Part shown: positions 1 to 7,264 of the stretch, one piece after another | How positions within the stretch are numbered: position 1 is the stretch's first letter | How the letters are laid out: the number at the start of each line of letters is the position of its first letter | NCBI GenBank assembly: GCA_002788865.1 | Contig: PFSC01000161.1 | Span: 1-8,863, forward strand | DNA from: Candidatus Roizmanbacteria bacterium CG_4_9_14_0_2_um_filter_39_13 | GTDB lineage: Bacteria; Patescibacteriota; Microgenomatia; UBA1406; GWC2-37-13 | DNA length: 8,863 nucleotides | Direction: 5' to 3' | Program-made: the position numbers and the translations under genes | Notes under the pieces: model-generated | Databases searched by the model: none | Told to the model about the DNA's origin: nothing | Seen by the model: the letters and a program-made list of their open reading frames with translations, nothing else

Positions 1-66
1 ATATTGATTCCTGCAACGCTCCTCATTATTGACCGTGTGATTAAAATGTCTCAAAAAAGAAAATGA
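1..66 (+). CDS. C-terminal end of a membrane protein, possibly an S26B signal peptidase (partial)
   Basis: The first reading frame is open from base 1 and ends at a TGA at 64-66. It gives about 21 residues: a hydrophobic stretch (ILIPATLLII), then a basic tail (RVIKMSQKRK). This is the look of a last transmembrane helix with a positively charged cytoplasmic end. The same pattern (L-I-I-P followed by a hydrophobic run, an acidic residue and a short polar tail) closes the signal peptidase at 665-1203. The fragment may therefore be the end of a second signal peptidase, but that is an inference from a very short piece. The rest of the gene is outside the window. It lies 21 bp upstream of the secreted-protein gene on the same strand and is probably part of the same cluster. 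Confidence 0.4.
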   Translation: MLIPATLLIIDRVIKMSQKRK

Positions 67-87
67 TAATCATTATAGATAAATGAA

Positions 88-671
88 ATGCTAAATATAA
101 GATCTCAGGTCATGCTCATCGCTATGATAACTCTCGGCTACTGGTTTCTTCAAACAGGCCTCACCAGTGCAGATCTCGTCGCAGAACGAAAGATTGCTGG
201 CAATCAATTTTTCATCACAACACTTTCATTTGTAAATATTAATACGGCAAATTTTTCACAACTTATTAACTTTTTCACAACTGAAGGCATTGTTCCTGGA
301 GGGTTCGATGCAAAAACCGTACGCATCGAAAAAGATGGAGAGCTTGATGTAAAGTACTCTCTTCAAACGGTCAAACGGGGAGGTGATGACGCATTTTGTA
401 TCTCCCTCAAACTAAATATTGTGCGACGTGACTTAACCGAGGTATACAATGGCAATTTGATGGATCTTTCTCTCAAGATACCCTCAAAGATGGGGATCTT
501 GAAGAATGGATACTATTTTTAAATTTGAATGCAAGTGATGAAGAGTTGAAATTGAAAGAATGTAATTTTGACCTATATATACGGACATATCGAAACGAAC
601 CTGGTGAAAATATTACCGGGATTCATGCGACCCGGACACTCAAAAGTGATATCACAAGTGGAACATGGTAA
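88..671 (+). CDS. Secreted TasA/camelysin-like protein with SipW-type signal peptide, frameshifted
   Basis: The first part (88-522, 144 residues) begins with a hydrophobic helix (about residues 8-24) followed by a segment LTSADLVAERKIAGNQF. This resembles SipW-dependent signal peptides, in which an alternating A/S-rich cleavage region leads to a G-N-x-F motif at the start of the mature protein. The next gene is a SipW-type peptidase, which supports this. The frame stops at 522, but another frame (minus one base) is open from 432 to a TAA at 669-671. It continues the expected ending: an LKDGDLEEWILFLNLNAS segment, then CNFDLYIRTY, then a terminal S-G-T-W. The switch should lie near 462-485. 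The joined product would be about 193 residues, a normal length for such surface or fibre-forming proteins. No slippery heptamer is visible at the junction, so mutation or a sequencing deletion is the likely cause. The joined frame overlaps the peptidase start by 7 bases. Confidence 0.6.
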
Positions 672-1203
672 ATCTTTCGTATAATGCATACATGTCCTCA
701 TCAATTTTTTTATCTTTTCGAAATTCAAAACTTTACCTTGTCTTCCTTATTTTTTTTCTCTCAATGTATTCATTTCCCTATTTATTAGCAATGGGCTTTT
801 GGGAAAGTTCTTTATTTTCATCAATATTTCAAATTCCATGTCTCCTTCAATATCTCGAAATGATTTGGTAATTGTTCAAAAGATGGATCTCTCACAGTAC
901 TCCGTTGGAGATATTATTTCATTCACTTCAAATAGATTCGAGCAAAATGGTGTCATCACTCATCGCATTGATTCAATAGAAAATGGTCAGTTTATTACAA
1001 AAGGAGATAATAACGAACTGCCTGATTCAAAGCACATTATTCCAATTCAAATTAAAGGTTCGGTGAATGCAATCATCCCATACTTAGGATTTTTGACCAA
1101 TTCTGTAAATTCAATGATTGGAAAAGTATTATTTTTGATTATTCCTATGGTGATAATCATCATTACTGAATTAAAAAATATTCAAAACTATGGAACCGGT
1201 TAA
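665..1203 (+). CDS. Signal peptidase I, SipW/S26B type, frameshifted near its N-terminus
   Basis: This membrane serine peptidase should remove signal peptides from exported proteins, probably including the product of the preceding gene. The catalytic part lies in the frame 799-1203 and shows the S26B motifs in order: N-S-M-S-P with the nucleophile Ser, V-G-D-I-I-S-F, V-I-T-H-R-I where His replaces the Lys of ordinary bacterial SPase I, T-K-G-D-N-N with the conserved Asp, and a P-Y-L-G motif before a C-terminal membrane helix. The usual N-terminal helix is missing from that frame but is present one frame away: 665-799 encodes SKLYLVFLIFFLSMYSFPYLLAMGF. The frames join at a T4G3A3 tract (797-806), consistent with loss of one base. 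The repaired protein would be about 178 residues, close to SipW. If translated as it stands, a TTG at 799 would give 134 residues without the first helix. The 665 ATG overlaps the end of the upstream gene, so the pair looks coupled. Confidence 0.75.
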
Positions 1204-1348
1204 TATTCTTGAAAATGTTCGAAAATTATTTAACGCTATTATTGGACTTCTTCTCACACTATTCCCTTCAGTTGTCTTAATCATAAGTACGATTCTGTTT
1301 ATTTTTCTTGCGCTTGTATTTTTCTTGCTGACTGGAACCAATTTATAA
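1190..1348 (+). CDS. Small hydrophobic membrane protein, 52 residues, unknown function
   Basis: An ATG at 1190 overlaps the last 14 bases of the signal peptidase gene and opens a frame to a TAA at 1346-1348. The peptide starts with a short polar segment (MEPVNILENVRKLFNA) followed by about 30 almost entirely hydrophobic residues (from IIGLLLTLFP to ALVFFLLTG), enough for one long or two short membrane helices. The overlapping start is typical of a coupled last cistron of a membrane or secretion operon. I do not recognise a family. The end overlaps the 3' end of the convergent GH130 gene by 50 bp, which is unusual and lowers confidence. T-rich DNA can produce hydrophobic frames by chance, so this may be spurious. 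Confidence 0.4.
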   Translation: MEPVNILENVRKLFNAIIGLLLTLFPSVVLIISTILFIFLALVFFLLTGTNL

Positions 1349-3305
1349 AATAACCCAAGTGCTCACTTACTGCAAGTATTTTTTTCTCACGACTTTTATT
1401 GAGATAGGATAGTAAATCCGATATGCTGATTTTTGCCCCACAAAGTACTTTATCAGCTCCACCATAATATAAATAAAGCTCATCCCCTTTTAGTACATGT
1501 CCGCAAGGGAACACTACATTATTCACGACTCCGTCCCGCTCATACAATGCTTCTGGTTCCAAAATGGGATACGGTGTCCGTGCCAAAACCTTTGTAACAT
1601 CTACTATATCTAAAAGTAGTGCACCTATACGATAATGACGATCAATTTTACTTATGCCATGATAAATGATCAACCAACCATCTTTGGTTTTAATTGGTGG
1701 ATCATTAATCCCAATTTTTACCCCATCCCATGATCCTTGTCGTGGAGTAATGATTTTCATCACACCTAGGTGTGATTTTTCTTCAAATTCTAAATCATCA
1801 ACCATGTCAATTACAATATTTGGTTCAACTCTATGCAGAAATACATATTTCCCTTGGATCTTTTCTGGAAAAAGTGTTCCATCTTTATCAGCAATATTAG
1901 GAGGTGATATAATCTTAGGTTCTGACCATGCTTCCCATTTGCGCTTTAGAAAATCTTGAACTGTTATGGAGGTCATTGCCAAACGAGGGAGTCTTCCGTC
2001 AAATGCGGTATACAACATATACAAAATTTCTCCTATCCGTGTGATTCGTGGATCCTCAGTACCCGCTGTACTTCCATTTATGAGTGGTAGCTCATATACA
2101 CTTCGATGAGGATAAATGGAGCTCGTAAGCCGCTCGTCGATACAAACACCATCTTGGCTTACCGCAAGTCCTAAATGAGAAAGGTTATCTGATCCCGTCG
2201 TCCGATAAACTATATAGACAATATTCTCAATTTCAATTGCTGCCGGATTAAAAACAGCTTTTGATTCCCATGAATGTTCTTGAATAGGTTCAAGAAGTGG
2301 ATTATTTTGAAATTTTCTGCATTTGAGCGTAGAAGGAGTATTTATTTCAAAATGTGTCATAAAAGCAGGCATATCAATACTCGCAAGTGCACAATACCTA
2401 TCTGCTGCACCATAATATACTCTTAGTTCATTATTTTCAATAATCGCACCTGAGGGAAATACAATATTCTCAATTTGGCCATGCAACTCGTATTCAGCTT
2501 CTGGTTTTAATAATGGATTTTCTATTCGTCCAATAATTTTTTGTGGATTCGTGAGATCTAGCAGTACTGACTCTATTCGAAATTCTTTCTGAATGTCAGG
2601 GCTGAGATAATATTTGATATATGAATAAATGAGTATCCATCCCTGAAATGTTTTAAGAGGTGGCGCTCCCAGTTCAACCTGATCACTATTTACTCTTCGC
2701 AGATTTACAATATGCTCATCCAAATTCTCATACCACTGCTCCCAAAAATGAACATCCCAAAGGGTTGATATATGCTCAAATTGAGCAATCGCAATCTGAG
2801 AAGGTGGTTTATCGGTATTGACTGTTAAAATCGCGGTAAACAGACCGTTAATTTTTTCAGGAAAGAGCGTCATGGCCTTTGCATTAAACGGCGTTACGAG
2901 GTGTTTTTCAGAAATCGAATTTAAGTCAGAAGATATTGCTACTGCAACTTTTATTCCATTCTCATTGGGAGGATAAATACTTAATGCCGTGTAAAAAATA
3001 TAATAGGTACCTTCTATTTCGACTACGCGAGGATCTTCACATCCATACCGTTCCCATGATTCTTCTGGCTTAATAAATAACTCATGATTTTCAAATGATA
3101 TCCCGTCACGGCCAGTTGCCTTCGCAATCGTTGACATTCTAAACTCAGAATTAAGTACGCTTGTTTCATCACCCATCGATCGATAGAACATATAAAATAA
3201 TTCATTTCTTTTAATGACTGTACCATTGAAAGTAGCAAATGTTTCCCAAGAATTATTGGGATTTGGAGAAATGATGGGGTTTTGTGGATGACGATTCAGA
3301 AGCAT
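1299..3305 (-). CDS. GH130-family glycoside phosphorylase/glycosidase, tandem two-propeller protein
   Basis: The 668-residue protein contains two copies of the five-bladed beta-propeller of GH130 (Glyco_hydro_130, formerly DUF377; COG2152), at about 1-318 and 325-635. Characterised GH130 members are phosphorylases or hydrolases acting on beta-mannosides. The C-terminal copy has the full motif set: E-D-P-R at 417-420 carrying the Asp that serves as general acid in studied members, P-R-L-A-M-T-S, F-P-E-K at 479-482, H-R at 491-492, Y-H-G at 548-550 and Y-Y-G-G-A-D at 613-618. The N-terminal copy keeps C-E-D-P-R (89-93), F-P-E-K (148-151) and Y-Y-G-A-A-D (297-302) but lacks the H-R pair, and the Y-H-G position reads Y-S-Y (227-229). 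The C-terminal propeller is therefore the likelier active site. There is no signal peptide, so it is probably cytoplasmic. The ATG shares one base with the TAA of the upstream GH130 gene (TAATG), indicating coupled translation. Residues after about 636 form a basic tail. Substrate specificity cannot be read from the sequence. Confidence 0.85.
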   Translation of the reverse strand: MLLNRHPQNPIISPNPNNSWETFATFNGTVIKRNELFYMFYRSMGDETSVLNSEFRMSTIAKATGRDGISFENHELFIKPEESWERYGCEDPRVVEIEGTYYIFYTALSIYPPNENGIKVAVAISSDLNSISEKHLVTPFNAKAMTLFPEKINGLFTAILTVNTDKPPSQIAIAQFEHISTLWDVHFWEQWYENLDEHIVNLRRVNSDQVELGAPPLKTFQGWILIYSYIKYYLSPDIQKEFRIESVLLDLTNPQKIIGRIENPLLKPEAEYELHGQIENIVFPSGAIIENNELRVYYGAADRYCALASIDMPAFMTHFEINTPSTLKCRKFQNNPLLEPIQEHSWESKAVFNPAAIEIENIVYIVYRTTGSDNLSHLGLAVSQDGVCIDERLTSSIYPHRSVYELPLINGSTAGTEDPRITRIGEILYMLYTAFDGRLPRLAMTSITVQDFLKRKWEAWSEPKIISPPNIADKDGTLFPEKIQGKYVFLHRVEPNIVIDMVDDLEFEEKSHLGVMKIITPRQGSWDGVKIGINDPPIKTKDGWLIIYHGISKIDRHYRIGALLLDIVDVTKVLARTPYPILEPEALYERDGVVNNVVFPCGHVLKGDELYLYYGGADKVLCGAKISISDLLSYLNKSREKKILAVSEHLGYFINWFQSARKIQAQEK

Positions 3306-4993
3306 TAGCCGTATGATAATTCACGAACTTCTAGACTTTTTAGATGAACTGGTTTCTGAGTCATAAGCTCCTGAAGAAAAGTATCCATTTTGGCATATGC
3401 AACACACACATATGAATCTGCCCCGCCATAATAAATCATAAGATTTCCATCAATAACCGCTGCCCCACAAGGATAAATAATTCCTGGCTTAAAACCATTG
3501 TTTTCGTATGCTTCATCTGGGCGCATGATTGGATCATCAGAGCGATACAGAACTTTTGTTGGATCTTTCAGATCCAACAGCATCGCTCCAATAAGATATT
3601 TACTATCATCCCGATTGTCAACGCCATAATAAATAAGTAACCAACCATACTCTGTTTTGATCGGTGGCGCACCTGCACCAATTTTGCGACTATCCCATTT
3701 GTTTGGACGAACTTTAATTTGGTATTCACCCTTTAAAAAATTAGTTTTCCCGTCAAAATTCAAATCATCGAGAAAATCGATCAAAATATTAGGAAATACC
3801 CGATGAAAAAAAACATATTTACCGTTAATTTTTTCTGGAAGGAGACATCCGCTTTTGTCCACTATTCCGGGAGGCGATACAAGAACTGGTTTGGACCAAT
3901 GCCAACGTTTTCGTAAAAAATCCTCAATATTGATTGACGTCAAAGCCAGACGTGGTGGAGACCAACCATCAAATGCCACATAGGTCATATATACTTTATT
4001 ATCAATTTGGGTTAATCGAGGATCTTCACACCCTCCGTATCCCCCACCAGAAACAAAATCATGAAAAACTCCCGATGAATTATTGGTCTCAAAATCCTTG
4101 GAAGGAGAAAAAATTGGCTTATCCAGACGATCATTAATTGTTATTCCGCCATCTGAAGATGCATACCCGACTGTTGAAATATAATCATAGCCCTGTGCTC
4201 GATACAAAATATGGACCTTATTGCCCGTTTGTAATACTGCTGGATTAAAGGTGTTGAATGCTTCCCAATCATTATCTTTTTTTGGTGCAATTATTGGATT
4301 ATCATTATGTTTAATAACACTATTTTCAAGAATCTTCTTGGGATCGTATAAGAATCCCGAATGAACAATACCATACATACATTTACCATCTACAAACCAA
4401 TAACTAATTATTTTATCGTTGAGAAATATTGATCCAATGGGACGGATATCTTTTTCACTCCATTCATCATCTTGATGCCAAATCGGTTGATTCGTTTTCC
4501 ATAATAATTGATCGGGTTGATTTTTATTAAACAGGGCAAGGTACATTGAGTAATGCATTCTATTATTTCTAATTTCCTTCCCAAAATACTGGACCAAAAT
4601 CCCCTCTTTGCGAGAAATTACCTGAGCAACCGAAATGGGAAATGGCGCCAGTATCAATGTCTTTTTGTCTGATTTCCAATCATCCCCCTTCATTGAGTAT
4701 GCAACTTTGATGCTCCGATCTCCGTAATATTTCACCTGTTGTTCTTTATACAATACATGAGGAACTCGAAATTCATTTGGTAAAGGAAGTGGGTACTCAT
4801 ATTTGCCGGGAGTAATTTCAAAATAAAACCCATCTTCACTTTCCGCCTTGATTACTCGATGATCCTTTTTACTTTTATATAAAAAAATGACTTGGTTATT
4901 TTTCTTGAAAATCGTCAGAGGGATATGATCGGAATCAACCTCATTTGATCGAAAATAACGAGAGAGTTTTATCTTGACGGATTCCAAATCCAT
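3305..4993 (-). CDS. GH130-family protein with a degenerate N-terminal propeller
   Basis: This 562-residue protein is the first gene of the GH130 pair. The C-terminal half (about 235-545) is a clear GH130 propeller: W-E-A-F-N-T-F-N-P-A, E-D-P-R at 323-326 with the family's catalytic Asp, P-R-L-A-L-T-S, L-P-E-K at 385-388, H-R at 397-398 and Y-Y-G-G-A-D at 521-526. The usual Y-H-G motif reads Y-Y-G (455-457), so a His that binds phosphate in known phosphorylases may be replaced by Tyr. The N-terminal half has propeller-like strands (VIFLYKSK, IKVAYSMKGDDW, KIISYWFVDG) but no E-D-P-R and is probably non-catalytic. No signal peptide or membrane helix is present. I chose the ATG at 4993; a TTG at 5011 would add six residues, and neither has a ribosome binding site. 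The stop overlaps the ATG of the next gene by one base. Activity as phosphorylase, hydrolase or binding subunit is open. Confidence 0.8.
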   Translation of the reverse strand: MDLESVKIKLSRYFRSNEVDSDHIPLTIFKKNNQVIFLYKSKKDHRVIKAESEDGFYFEITPGKYEYPLPLPNEFRVPHVLYKEQQVKYYGDRSIKVAYSMKGDDWKSDKKTLILAPFPISVAQVISRKEGILVQYFGKEIRNNRMHYSMYLALFNKNQPDQLLWKTNQPIWHQDDEWSEKDIRPIGSIFLNDKIISYWFVDGKCMYGIVHSGFLYDPKKILENSVIKHNDNPIIAPKKDNDWEAFNTFNPAVLQTGNKVHILYRAQGYDYISTVGYASSDGGITINDRLDKPIFSPSKDFETNNSSGVFHDFVSGGGYGGCEDPRLTQIDNKVYMTYVAFDGWSPPRLALTSINIEDFLRKRWHWSKPVLVSPPGIVDKSGCLLPEKINGKYVFFHRVFPNILIDFLDDLNFDGKTNFLKGEYQIKVRPNKWDSRKIGAGAPPIKTEYGWLLIYYGVDNRDDSKYLIGAMLLDLKDPTKVLYRSDDPIMRPDEAYENNGFKPGIIYPCGAAVIDGNLMIYYGGADSYVCVAYAKMDTFLQELMTQKPVHLKSLEVRELSYG

Positions 4994-5051
4994 AGGCAAA
5001 GAAATATACAATAAACAATTTCATGGTAATGCTTTCATGAAAAATATTCAA

Positions 5052-5079
5052 TGTATATTTCGTATTTTGTCAGTCACAA
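5052..5079 (-). promoter_or_regulatory. Candidate promoter for the GH130 gene pair
   Basis: On the minus strand TTGTGA (5074-5079) is followed after 16 bases by TATACA (5052-5057). Both are imperfect sigma70-type boxes. The -35 box would lie in the U-tract of the groEL terminator. A promoter is expected here because that terminator separates the GH130 genes from groEL. Confidence 0.3.
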
Positions 5080-5114
5080 AAAAGCCCCGCCTCACACATT
5101 GTGAGGCGGGGCTT
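5078..5114 (-). terminator. Rho-independent terminator of groES-groEL
   Basis: A perfect 15-bp inverted repeat (arms 5082-5096 and 5100-5114) with a 3-base loop and a GC-rich core (GCCCCGCCTCAC) is followed on the minus strand by a run of six T residues (5078-5083). It begins 26 bases after the groEL stop codon. There is no T-run on the plus-strand side, so it acts in one direction. Confidence 0.93.
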
Positions 5115-5139
5115 GACACAGTAGTGGCAATGCGAAATA

Positions 5140-6792
5140 TTACATCATTCCCGGCATTCCACCACCCATTCCTCCCATACCTCCACCTTGTGCTGGTGGA
5201 TTCTTCTCAGGAAGGTCTGCAACCAAAGCTTCTGTGGTAAGGATTGCTGCTGCAATTGATTCTGCATTTTGTATTGCTGTTCGTACCACTTTTGCTGGAT
5301 CAATAATTCCTTTTTTTATCATAGATCCAAAGTCTCGGTTAATTGCATCAAATCCATAGTCAGGATCGTCTTTTTGTTCGACTTGATACATCACCTGTCC
5401 TGGATCCATTCCGCTGTTTTGAGCGATCATTTTTATCGGCTCAGCTAGCGAATTATAGACGACATCGACCCCGACTTTTTCTTCGTCAAACTTCATAGTT
5501 TTTCGAAGTGCAACAAGTACTTTTCGTGCTTGAAGATATGTCGTGCCTCCACCAGAGACTATCCCTTCTTCAAGTGCAGCTTTTGTCGCTGCAACTGCAT
5601 CGTTGACTCGTTCTTTTTTCTCTTTCATCTCAACTTCTGTTGCTGCTCCTACCTTTATGACAACGACCCCACCTGAAAGTTTGGCAAGTCGTTCTTGGAG
5701 TTTTTCACGATCAAAGTCAGATGTGGATGCTTTCATTTCTTTTTTGATCTGACCAATTCTTCCTTTGAGCGCATCCTTATTTCCTTTTCCACCAACGATT
5801 CGGGTATTTTCTTTGTCTGCCCATACCTGATCAGCGCGACCCAAATCTTCGATTTCTACGTTTTCAAGCTTCTTTCCGATATCTTCTGATATCACTGTTC
5901 CGCCAGTCAAAATTGCGATATCCTCAAGCATCGCTTTTCTGCGGTCTCCAAAGCCTGGAGCTTTGACTACAAGTGTGTTGAAAGTGCCTCTAAGCTTGTT
6001 GACAACGAGTGTAGCAAGCGCCTCTCCATCGACATCTTCTGCGATGATCACAATATTTTTCGATACTTTTACAACTTTCTCCAAAAATGGAAGCATGTCT
6101 GAGACTGATGAAATTTTCTTATCGGTAATAAGAATATATGGATTTTCGATTTCTGCTTCCATTCTGTCAGGATTGGTCACAAAATATGGAGAGGAATATC
6201 CTCTATCAAATTCCATACCTTCTTTATGCTCACTTTCCATCTGAAGACTTTTACCTTCTTCCACTGTCACAACGCCATCTTTTCCTACCTTTTTTATAGC
6301 TTGTGCGATGATTTTTCCAATTTCATCATTTGCCGCTGAAATTGTTGCAACTTGGGTGATTTGTGCAATATCGTCGGTGGGAATTTTTTTTGCCATCTTT
6401 TGAACCTGATTCACGACTGCTTCAATTGCTGCGTCCATTCCACGCTTGAGAATCATTGGGTTTGATCCTGCGGTGATATTTTTGAGTCCATGATTTACCA
6501 TAGCCTGAGTAAGAAGTGTTGATGATGTCGTTCCATCTCCTGCAACATCATTTGTTTTTGATGCAGCTTCTTTGACCATCTGTGCACCCATATTTTCGAA
6601 TGGATCTTCAAGCTCGATCTCTTTTGCAACGGTCACTCCATCGTGTACGACGGTTGGAGCACCCCATTTTCGATCAATTCCAACGTTTCGACCTCTCGGA
6701 CCAAGAGTTGTGACAACTGCACGCGCAAGTTGGTTCACACCGCTTGAGAGTTTTTGACGGGCTTCATCACCGTAAATAATTTGTTTTGCCAT
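5140..6792 (-). CDS. groEL: Chaperonin GroEL (Hsp60)
   Basis: The 550-residue protein is a full-length group I chaperonin. It forms the double-ring ATP-driven folding chamber in the cytoplasm with GroES as its lid. Visible hallmarks are the N-terminal M-A-K, the T-L-G-P-R-G-R-N-V loop (29-37), D-G-V-T-V-A (Asp51), A-G-D-G-T-T (Asp86) for ATP and metal binding, the N-D-A-V-A-A-T-K-A-A segment with the Asp equivalent to E. coli Asp398, the E-E-G-I-V-S-G-G-G signature, and a C-terminal tail of G-G-M repeats ending G-M-P-G-M-M. In the ATP loop D-G-T-T is followed by S-S rather than the more usual T-A. The gene lies 91 bp downstream of groES with no terminator between them, so the two should be co-transcribed from the groES promoter. 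No strong ribosome binding site precedes the ATG; the nearest purine-rich stretch (AAGGAT) is too far upstream. The intrinsic terminator lies just after the stop. Confidence 0.98.
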   Translation of the reverse strand: MAKQIIYGDEARQKLSSGVNQLARAVVTTLGPRGRNVGIDRKWGAPTVVHDGVTVAKEIELEDPFENMGAQMVKEAASKTNDVAGDGTTSSTLLTQAMVNHGLKNITAGSNPMILKRGMDAAIEAVVNQVQKMAKKIPTDDIAQITQVATISAANDEIGKIIAQAIKKVGKDGVVTVEEGKSLQMESEHKEGMEFDRGYSSPYFVTNPDRMEAEIENPYILITDKKISSVSDMLPFLEKVVKVSKNIVIIAEDVDGEALATLVVNKLRGTFNTLVVKAPGFGDRRKAMLEDIAILTGGTVISEDIGKKLENVEIEDLGRADQVWADKENTRIVGGKGNKDALKGRIGQIKKEMKASTSDFDREKLQERLAKLSGGVVVIKVGAATEVEMKEKKERVNDAVAATKAALEEGIVSGGGTTYLQARKVLVALRKTMKFDEEKVGVDVVYNSLAEPIKMIAQNSGMDPGQVMYQVEQKDDPDYGFDAINRDFGSMIKKGIIDPAKVVRTAIQNAESIAAAILTTEALVADLPEKNPPAQGGGMGGMGGGMPGMM

Positions 6793-6845
6793 AAGTAAAT
6801 TTTATTAATTAATAATTTTATCCTTCGTTAATATTGGCTGAAAGG

Positions 6846-6869
6846 CTGAGTTACTGAGCTACTGAGGAG
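6846..6869. repeat. Three tandem 8-bp units in the groES-groEL spacer
   Basis: The spacer contains CTGAGTTA, CTGAGCTA and CTGAGGAG in direct succession: an octamer with an invariant CTGAG core and a variable last three bases. A further partial CTG follows. It lies in the transcribed leader between groES and groEL, outside any recognised hairpin. Confidence 0.6.
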
Positions 6870-6883
6870 CTGGGAATCTGAAT

Positions 6884-7192
6884 TTAACTTATCACCGCCA
6901 AGACATCTTTTTGCTCAACAAGGAGCCATTCTTCAGTTCCAACTTTTATCTCATTACCACCCCATTTCTTGTAGATGACATGTTGTCCTTTTTTGACGAT
7001 CATCTTGCATTTGCACTTCTTTTCATCTTTGCAGCAAGCTCCGCCATCTCCAACTTCCATGACTTCTCCCATTTGAGGCTTTTCTTTGACGGTATCAGGA
7101 ATGAGAATACCCGATGCGGTCACTGCTTCTGGTTGAAGCGGTTTTATCAAAACATAATCAAAAAGTGGTTTGATATTTTGTTTGGATGACAT
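6884..7192 (-). CDS. groES: Co-chaperonin GroES (Hsp10) with a Cys-rich roof loop
   Basis: The 102-residue protein is the heptameric lid of the GroEL chamber. It has the N-terminal P-L-F-D-Y-V-L-I-K-P strand, a mobile loop with the S-G-I-L-I-P motif (27-32) that docks on GroEL, the M-G-E-V core strand (41-44), the G-x-x-V-I-Y-K-K-W-G-G-N-E-I strand and the C-terminal D-V-L-A-V-I. The loop after G-D-G-G, which forms the roof in known GroES, is expanded and reads CCKDEKKCKCK (Cys53, Cys54, Cys60, Cys62). Four closely spaced cysteines are not typical of GroES and suggest metal binding or disulfide formation; this is an inference. A GTG at 7300 would add 36 residues, but I chose the ATG at 7192 because it gives the family length and leaves the consensus promoter upstream. 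It is the first gene of the operon with groEL. Confidence 0.95.
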   Translation of the reverse strand: MSSKQNIKPLFDYVLIKPLQPEAVTASGILIPDTVKEKPQMGEVMEVGDGGACCKDEKKCKCKMIVKKGQHVIYKKWGGNEIKVGTEEWLLVEQKDVLAVIS

Positions 7193-7221
7193 AAATCTGT
7201 TATATTTAATTGATAACGATT

Positions 7222-7249
7222 TTGTTAATGGTAAATTTATATCTAAAAT
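7222..7249 (+). promoter_or_regulatory. Candidate promoter of the Lon-type ATPase gene
   Basis: On the plus strand TTGTTA (7222-7227) is followed after 16 bases by TAAAAT (7244-7249), about 40 bp before the chosen ATG. The boxes are reasonable but weak. The site overlaps the groES promoter on the other strand, so the two would compete for polymerase. Confidence 0.3.
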
Positions 7250-7264
7250 CAGTCGTTTTGTCAA
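7236..7264 (-). promoter_or_regulatory. Sigma70-type promoter of groES-groEL
   Basis: On the minus strand a perfect TTGACA -35 box (7259-7264) is followed after 17 bases by TATAAA (7236-7241). The expected start point near 7229 leaves a leader of about 37 bases before the groES ATG. Both boxes and the spacing are at or near consensus. No CIRCE inverted repeat is present, so HrcA-type control is not supported here. A loose dyad (TAAC...GTTA) lies in the leader. Confidence 0.75.

Noticed and set aside
432..522. Programmed ribosomal frameshifting to join the two halves of the secreted protein
   Set aside because: No X-XXY-YYZ slippery heptamer or following stable stem-loop is visible in the overlap, so an ordinary indel is simpler.
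5543..6757. Several plus-strand open frames inside groEL
   Set aside because: They are antisense shadows of a highly conserved gene, with low-complexity Ser/Thr/Phe-rich translations.
7193..7235. CIRCE operator for HrcA in front of groES
   Set aside because: The TTAGCACTC-N9-GAGTGCTAA pattern is absent. Only a loose TAAC/GTTA dyad is present.
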